Source: DSQQ01 sp964443075
Lineage (GTDB): Bacteria > Chloroflexota > Anaerolineae > 4572-78 > J111
Reading direction: 5' to 3'
DNA: 26,542 nucleotides
Assembly (NCBI GenBank): GCA_964443075.1
Contig: CAYUCB010000055.1
Location: 1-26,542, forward strand
The position numbers and the translations under genes are program-made. Numbering within the stretch: position 1 is the stretch's first letter; the number at the start of each line of letters is the position of its first letter. Shown piece by piece: positions 22,499 through 26,542 of this stretch. Under the pieces are notes generated by a model. It did no database searches. It was not told the origin of the DNA and saw nothing but the letters and a program-made list of their open reading frames with translations.

Positions 22499-23329
22499 AT
22501 GAGAATCGATTCGCATCAGCATTTCTGGCATTACAATCCAGCGGAGCATGTCTGGATGACTGACTTAATGGCTGTCTTGAAAAAAGACTTTCTGCCAGAA
22601 AATTTAGCCCCGCTCCTGGAGCAGACAGGCTTTCAGGGAACGGTAGCGGTACAGGCCCGCCAGAATCTGCAAGAAACCGAATGGCTGCTGGAGTTGGCCG
22701 GCCAACACGATTTCATCAAAGGCGTGGTCGGTTGGGTTGACTTGAGGTCGCCCCAGGTGAAAGCGCAACTGGAAGCCTACGCCCAACACCCGAAATTAAA
22801 AGGAGTGCGGCACGTGGTTCATGATGAGCCGGACGATTATTTTATGTTACTGCCCGAATTTTTGCGCGGCCTGGCTCTGCTGCGCGAGTTTAATTTGACT
22901 TATGATCTGCTGCTTTTCCCCAAACACCTCCCGCTAGCGGTTGAGGTGGTCAAACAGTTCCCGGGCCAGAAATTCGTCTTAGACCATATTGCCAAACCCT
23001 TTATCAGAGATAAAACCTTTTCCCCCTGGGATAGTGACCTCCGGGAATTGGCTAAATTTGAGAATGTTTATTGCAAAGTATCGGGGATGGTGACCGAAGC
23101 AGCCTGGGGCCAATGGCAGGTGGCCGATTTCTACCCCTACCTGGACATTGTCTTTGACTGTTTTGGCCCCAACCGCCTGATGTTCGGTTCTGATTGGCCG
23201 GTCTGCACCCTATCCGGCGCGTATGCCAGGGTAGTCCAGATTGTGCAGGAGTACCTTCAGCGGTTTCCAAATGAGATTCAGGAAAAAATTCTGGGCCAGA
23301 ATGCCGTTGAATTCTACGCCCTGAGGTAA
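22499..23329 (+). CDS. Amidohydrolase-family sugar lactonase (COG3618, L-fuconolactonase-like)
   Basis: The 276-residue TIM-barrel hydrolase begins MRIDSHQHFWHYNP, the hallmark N-terminus of the COG3618 lactonases (L-fucono-1,5-lactonase, L-rhamnono-1,4-lactonase, 2-pyrone-4,6-dicarboxylate lactonase). H6 and H8 form the HxH pair; D162-H163 in FVLDHIAKP and D232 in LMFGSDWPV are further active-site residues. It should open the sugar lactone made by the upstream aldo/keto reductase into the aldonate. The ribosome site is weak (only A/G-rich sequence), but the N-terminus matches the family exactly, so the ATG at 22499 is right. Which lactone it uses cannot be read from the sequence. Confidence 0.88.
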   Translation: MRIDSHQHFWHYNPAEHVWMTDLMAVLKKDFLPENLAPLLEQTGFQGTVAVQARQNLQETEWLLELAGQHDFIKGVVGWVDLRSPQVKAQLEAYAQHPKLKGVRHVVHDEPDDYFMLLPEFLRGLALLREFNLTYDLLLFPKHLPLAVEVVKQFPGQKFVLDHIAKPFIRDKTFSPWDSDLRELAKFENVYCKVSGMVTEAAWGQWQVADFYPYLDIVFDCFGPNRLMFGSDWPVCTLSGAYARVVQIVQEYLQRFPNEIQEKILGQNAVEFYALR

Positions 23330-23343
23330 ATGAGCAAATAAAG

Positions 23344-24366
23344 ATGAAAACAATTATCCTTGATAAACCTGGGGCGCTTCGTTTAACGGAGACAGAACCA
23401 CCCGTTCAGCCAGGCCCCGCTGAAGCCTTGATCCGCGTCCGGCGGGTCGGCATTTGTGGCTCTGATTTGCATGCCTTTGCCGGAAATCAGACTTTTTTTA
23501 GCTACCCCCGGGTGCTAGGGCACGAACTGGGGGTTGAAGTGGTAGCCTTGGGCCAGGCGGTGCGCGATTTGGGTTTTGCCGTTGGCGACCATTGCTGTGT
23601 GATTCCTTATTTAAACTGCGGTCATTGTCAGGCATGTCGCCAGGGTAAAACCAATTGTTGTGAGAGCATGCAAGTCCTGGGCGTGCATTGCGATGGGGGC
23701 ATGCGGGAATGGATCACCGTGCCGGTAGACAAGCTCATCAAATCTGAGGTGATTCCATTGGATCACCTGGCCCTGGTCGAAATGCTCTGTATTGGCGCCC
23801 ATGCGGTCAGGCGAGCCGAGTTGAAGCCAGGCGAAAATGTCTTGGTTATCGGGGCCGGCCCCATCGGCCTGGGGGTCAGTCTGTTTGCTCAACTGGCCGG
23901 GGCCAGGGTCATGATGCTGGAGATGAGTGATCCGCGCCTTGAATTTTGTCGCCGGTACATGGCGGTTGAGGGGGTGATTGATGGTAAGGGTGATGCGCTT
24001 AGCCAGCTTCGAGAGAGCCTGGCTGGAGAGTTGCCCACCGCCGTTTTTGATGCCACCGGCAGCCCCAAATCTATGATGAAGGCATTTGAGTACGTGGCTC
24101 ATGGCGGTAAACTGGTCTATGTCGGCCATTTCCCAGGGGATATTACCTTTCATGACCCTGATTTTCACCGGCGCGAAATGACCTTACTGGCCAGCCGAAA
24201 TGCTACCCGCGAGGATTTTGTCTGGGTCATCAAGTCCCTTGAAACCGGCCAAATAAACCTGACCCCCTGGATTACCCATCGCGTTTCACCCGAGGAAATT
24301 ATCAGCGAATTTTCAGGTTGGTTGGACCCCCAAAACGGTGTAGTTAAGGCCATGCTAGAACTCTAA
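23344..24366 (+). CDS. Zinc-dependent medium-chain dehydrogenase (polyol/aldonate type)
   Basis: The 340-residue protein is a zinc-dependent MDR-family dehydrogenase. It has the catalytic zinc site C38 (GICGSD), H60-E61 (LGHELG), the structural zinc site C92, C95, C98 and C106 (CGHCQACRQGKTNCC), and a Rossmann motif GAGPIG starting at G170. Relatives include sorbitol, L-idonate and L-galactonate-5 dehydrogenases, so in this operon it may oxidise the aldonate released by the lactonase to a ketoaldonate. L-threonine dehydrogenase-like activity is an alternative. It starts 14 bases after the lactonase stop; a competing ATG at 23331 stops after three codons. No clear Shine-Dalgarno is visible, so translation may depend on the upstream gene. 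Confidence 0.87.
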   Translation: MKTIILDKPGALRLTETEPPVQPGPAEALIRVRRVGICGSDLHAFAGNQTFFSYPRVLGHELGVEVVALGQAVRDLGFAVGDHCCVIPYLNCGHCQACRQGKTNCCESMQVLGVHCDGGMREWITVPVDKLIKSEVIPLDHLALVEMLCIGAHAVRRAELKPGENVLVIGAGPIGLGVSLFAQLAGARVMMLEMSDPRLEFCRRYMAVEGVIDGKGDALSQLRESLAGELPTAVFDATGSPKSMMKAFEYVAHGGKLVYVGHFPGDITFHDPDFHRREMTLLASRNATREDFVWVIKSLETGQINLTPWITHRVSPEEIISEFSGWLDPQNGVVKAMLEL

Positions 24367-24382
24367 AGAGTGCTACCGAAAA

Positions 24383-25627
24383 ATGACCCCCAGAGAACGT
24401 GTTTTGGCAGCCGTCCGGCATCAAGAACCAGATCAGGTACCGGTTGACTTGGGTGCTACGACAAGTTCAGGCATCTCAGCCGTTGCTTATCACCATCTCA
24501 AAGAATATCTGGGGCTGACCGGCGGCCACACCCGCGTTTTTGACGTAGTGCAGCAGTTGGCTCAACCCGAAGATGAAATACTTGATTATTTTGGTATTGA
24601 TGTGCTGAATGTGGGACGGGTTTTCAATGGGCGTGATGGTGATTGGTATGACACTACCTTGCCCAATGGAATACCGGTTCAACTACCGACTTGGTTTCAG
24701 CCGGTGATTCAACCCAACGGCAGGTGGGATGTTTTTGCCCCGGATGGCACTCGAATTGCGACAATGCCCAGGGGTGCCACCTTTTTTGATCAAACCTATT
24801 TTCCCTATCAGGACGGTTATCCGGCAAATTATGAAGAGATGAGTGAGGCCATAAACAAAGTCTCTTGGATGGCGCTGCCGACCACCCCCTGGGACAAGGC
24901 CCAACAACCCGATTTTTGGGAGCAATTAAGGGCAAAGTGTATCGCTCTACGCCAGAGTTCAGACCGGGCGTTGGTACTCACCGCTGGTTTCAAGCTGTTT
25001 GAACCGGCTACTTTCTTGCGGCGGATGGATAATCTGTTAATGGACTTGGTTTTAGAACCAGCCGAGGTAGAGCGGCTGATTGACGCTATGATGGAACGTC
25101 ATCTACCCGTGCTAGAAAAAGTATGTCAAGCCGTTGGCGATGTAGTAGAATTCTTGCGGTTTGGTGACGACTTGGGTATGAATACCGGCCCGTTATTTGA
25201 CCCCAACATTTACCGCCAGATATTCAAACCGCGCCATAAGCTGATTTGTGATTATGTAAAGACACATAGCCAGATGTATACGTTCCTGCACTCCTGTGGT
25301 TCCATCTACCAATATATGCCAGACCTGATTGAAATCGGCATTGACGTTATTAATCCGGTGCAAATAAACGCTCGTCATATGGAACCGGAACGGTTAAAAA
25401 AAGAATTCGGGAAAGATATTACCTTCTGGGGTGGCGGCGTTGACACCCAGACTGTCCTTAACCAAGCCAGTCCCATAAAAGTAAAAGAACATGTCAAGCG
25501 GAATCTCGAAATCTTTGCCCCTGGTGGCGGCTTTGTTTTTAATACGGTCCATAACATCATGCCGGATGTGCCACCAGAGAATATTGTGGCTATGTTTGAA
25601 GCTGTAGCTGAGTTTAATAATGGCTGA
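24383..25627 (+). CDS. Uroporphyrinogen-decarboxylase-superfamily protein of unknown role
   Basis: The 414-residue protein belongs to the URO-D/MtaA superfamily: N-terminus MTPRERVLAAVRHQEPDQVPVDLG, the D262-D263 motif FGDDLGMNTGP, and H303-S-C-G in FLHSCGSIYQYMP, then WGGGVDTQTVL and FVFNTVHNIMPDVPPEN. True HemE proteins are about 350 residues and the gene is with sugar genes, not heme genes, so heme synthesis is unlikely. HxCG is the zinc-binding motif of the corrinoid-linked methyltransferases (MtaA/MtbA), but I see no corrinoid protein gene here. Relatives are often annotated in sugar-catabolic clusters of Chloroflexota and Firmicutes without a known reaction. It follows the dehydrogenase by 16 bases and is the last gene of the operon. 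A sugar-acid lyase or isomerase role is speculation. Confidence 0.85.
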   Translation: MTPRERVLAAVRHQEPDQVPVDLGATTSSGISAVAYHHLKEYLGLTGGHTRVFDVVQQLAQPEDEILDYFGIDVLNVGRVFNGRDGDWYDTTLPNGIPVQLPTWFQPVIQPNGRWDVFAPDGTRIATMPRGATFFDQTYFPYQDGYPANYEEMSEAINKVSWMALPTTPWDKAQQPDFWEQLRAKCIALRQSSDRALVLTAGFKLFEPATFLRRMDNLLMDLVLEPAEVERLIDAMMERHLPVLEKVCQAVGDVVEFLRFGDDLGMNTGPLFDPNIYRQIFKPRHKLICDYVKTHSQMYTFLHSCGSIYQYMPDLIEIGIDVINPVQINARHMEPERLKKEFGKDITFWGGGVDTQTVLNQASPIKVKEHVKRNLEIFAPGGGFVFNTVHNIMPDVPPENIVAMFEAVAEFNNG

Positions 25628-25709
25628 ATAGCCTAACAACTTTCAATCATCTAAGATTTGGGTGCATTATTATCACTCGGTTTAGGGGTTCAGGATTAAA
25701 CTACTGCCC

Positions 25710-26435
25710 CTATCGGCGGGCCAGTGGTTCGCAGGCAAAATCGGGGCGGCAGACGGGGGGACGGTCGGCGCAACTGCTGTTGAGGCGCATACCCAGGTAG
25801 GGCGAGGGGTCCAGGGTATTGATCCGGTCAGTTTCATTGAGAAACTGACCCTGACCGTCATCCAGTACAATGCTAAAGTGCAGATGGGTGTCAATGGCCC
25901 GCCACGATTGGCCTTTATAATTCCCCTGGTAGCCCAGCAGCGTGCCCTGCTTAACAAATAATTCCTCTGTGCCCGGCGCAATCTGGTTAAGAATGTAACT
26001 ACGCCCGGAGGTATCGTCGGCCATGTGGGTGTAATAGGTCCAAATCTGGCGGTTGGGTTGAAGGGGGTCTTGGGGGTGGCGAATAATCACCGCGCTGGTC
26101 CATTCCAGGCGGCGGGTGAGGTAGCCATCGTAAGCGGCGTAAACGGGGGTGACGCCGTTGCCTTCCAGTCCAAAAATGTCCAGGCCGGAATGATTGACCG
26201 TGCCCAAAATACTGTCGCCGTACAAAACGCCTGTCCAGCCGGAACTGGGGGATACAAAGGGCGCGGCGGCGCAGCGGGGCAGGTTGGTTGCTACCGGCAG
26301 TTCTGGGAAAGATAACTGTGGTTCACCCGGCCCCCCAGAGCGGAACCAGTTGTGGATATACAGCACGCCGCCGCAAATGAGCAGCATAAAGATGAAGGCC
26401 AGCAGCCATTTAATCAGGCCAAAAATGGTACTCAT
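25710..26435 (-). CDS. Membrane-anchored M23-family metallopeptidase
   Basis: The 241-residue protein has an N-terminal membrane anchor (~8-29) and an extracellular M23 domain with the zinc ligands H82 and D86 (NHSGLDIFG), H137 (YYTHM) and the HxH pair H184/H186 (DTHLHFS). Together these complete the M23 active site, so a peptidoglycan endopeptidase is likely. The C-terminus has several cysteines (SSCADRPPVCRPDFAC). It is convergent with the sugar operon (82 bases between stops, no hairpin seen) and is not functionally linked to it. Upstream of the ATG there is no Shine-Dalgarno; TAATAT lies 7 bases before it, so a leaderless start is possible but weakly supported. Confidence 0.88.
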   Translation of the reverse strand: MSTIFGLIKWLLAFIFMLLICGGVLYIHNWFRSGGPGEPQLSFPELPVATNLPRCAAAPFVSPSSGWTGVLYGDSILGTVNHSGLDIFGLEGNGVTPVYAAYDGYLTRRLEWTSAVIIRHPQDPLQPNRQIWTYYTHMADDTSGRSYILNQIAPGTEELFVKQGTLLGYQGNYKGQSWRAIDTHLHFSIVLDDGQGQFLNETDRINTLDPSPYLGMRLNSSCADRPPVCRPDFACEPLARR

Positions 26436-26542
26436 ACCATCTATATTAACATAACATTAGGCGAATTAAAAAATCAAAACCATTTACCCTAACCCGGACA
26501 AGCCGGAACCAAACAGGGCTTTGGCTTTTTTATCCACGAATT

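Noticed and set aside
24383..25627. True uroporphyrinogen decarboxylase (hemE)
   Set aside because: The length, the HSCG motif and the sugar-operon context fit the wider superfamily and not the heme enzyme.
26508..26533. Terminator on the plus strand at the window end (CCAAA/TTTGG then T6)
   Set aside because: The stem is only 5 A/T-rich pairs and no plus-strand gene precedes it in the window.

Overview
The window looks like a chromosomal segment of a Chloroflexota bacterium, probably of the Anaerolineae type. This is inferred from Thr/Pro-rich (TPTP-type) extracellular linkers, a moderate GC content, small secreted proteins with an 'AN-x-(V/I)-PESGA' N-terminus, multidomain GAF/PAS/Cache kinases, and many intergenic hairpin repeats. 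I saw no rRNA, tRNA, CRISPR array, transposase or phage gene.

Region 1 (1-9611), envelope and secretion: the 3' part of a secreted M23 peptidase gene; a strong bidirectional terminator; a convergent SDR oxidoreductase gene; a soluble GAF-PAS histidine kinase with an OmpR-type regulator; then a probable operon of a small secreted protein, an S26B (SipW/archaeal-type) signal peptidase fused to a DUF5305-like extracellular module, a secreted RTX-repeat protein with the same processing-site motif, and a large membrane-anchored protein with a jelly-roll region, a duplicated 88-residue Thr/Pro module and a TolB-like propeller. A 21-bp RNA hairpin lies between the first secreted-protein gene and the signal peptidase gene.

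Region 2 (9757-16345, all minus strand), sugar sensing: a receiver-first HisKA_3 kinase with an overlapping NarL-type regulator, followed by a Tat/lipobox substrate-binding protein and a 1085-residue Cache-HAMP-GAF hybrid kinase. The lipoprotein is a close paralogue of the transporter's binding protein, so it is probably the sensor-side ligand receptor. The hybrid kinase carries an in-frame palindromic insertion in its ATPase domain.

Region 3 (16651-25627, plus strand), sugar uptake and catabolism: a binding protein, two RbsC-type permeases and a double ATPase, then an aldo/keto reductase (aldose 1-dehydrogenase type), a COG3618 sugar lactonase, a zinc-dependent polyol/aldonate dehydrogenase and a uroporphyrinogen-decarboxylase-superfamily protein of unknown role. 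The enzyme order suggests oxidative breakdown of an aldose such as L-fucose or L-galactose: sugar to lactone to aldonate to ketoaldonate. No dehydratase or aldolase is in the window. The upstream regions of both binding-protein genes share two sequence words in the same order and orientation, linking regions 2 and 3 in regulation.

Region 4 (25710-26435): a convergent membrane-anchored M23 peptidase gene.
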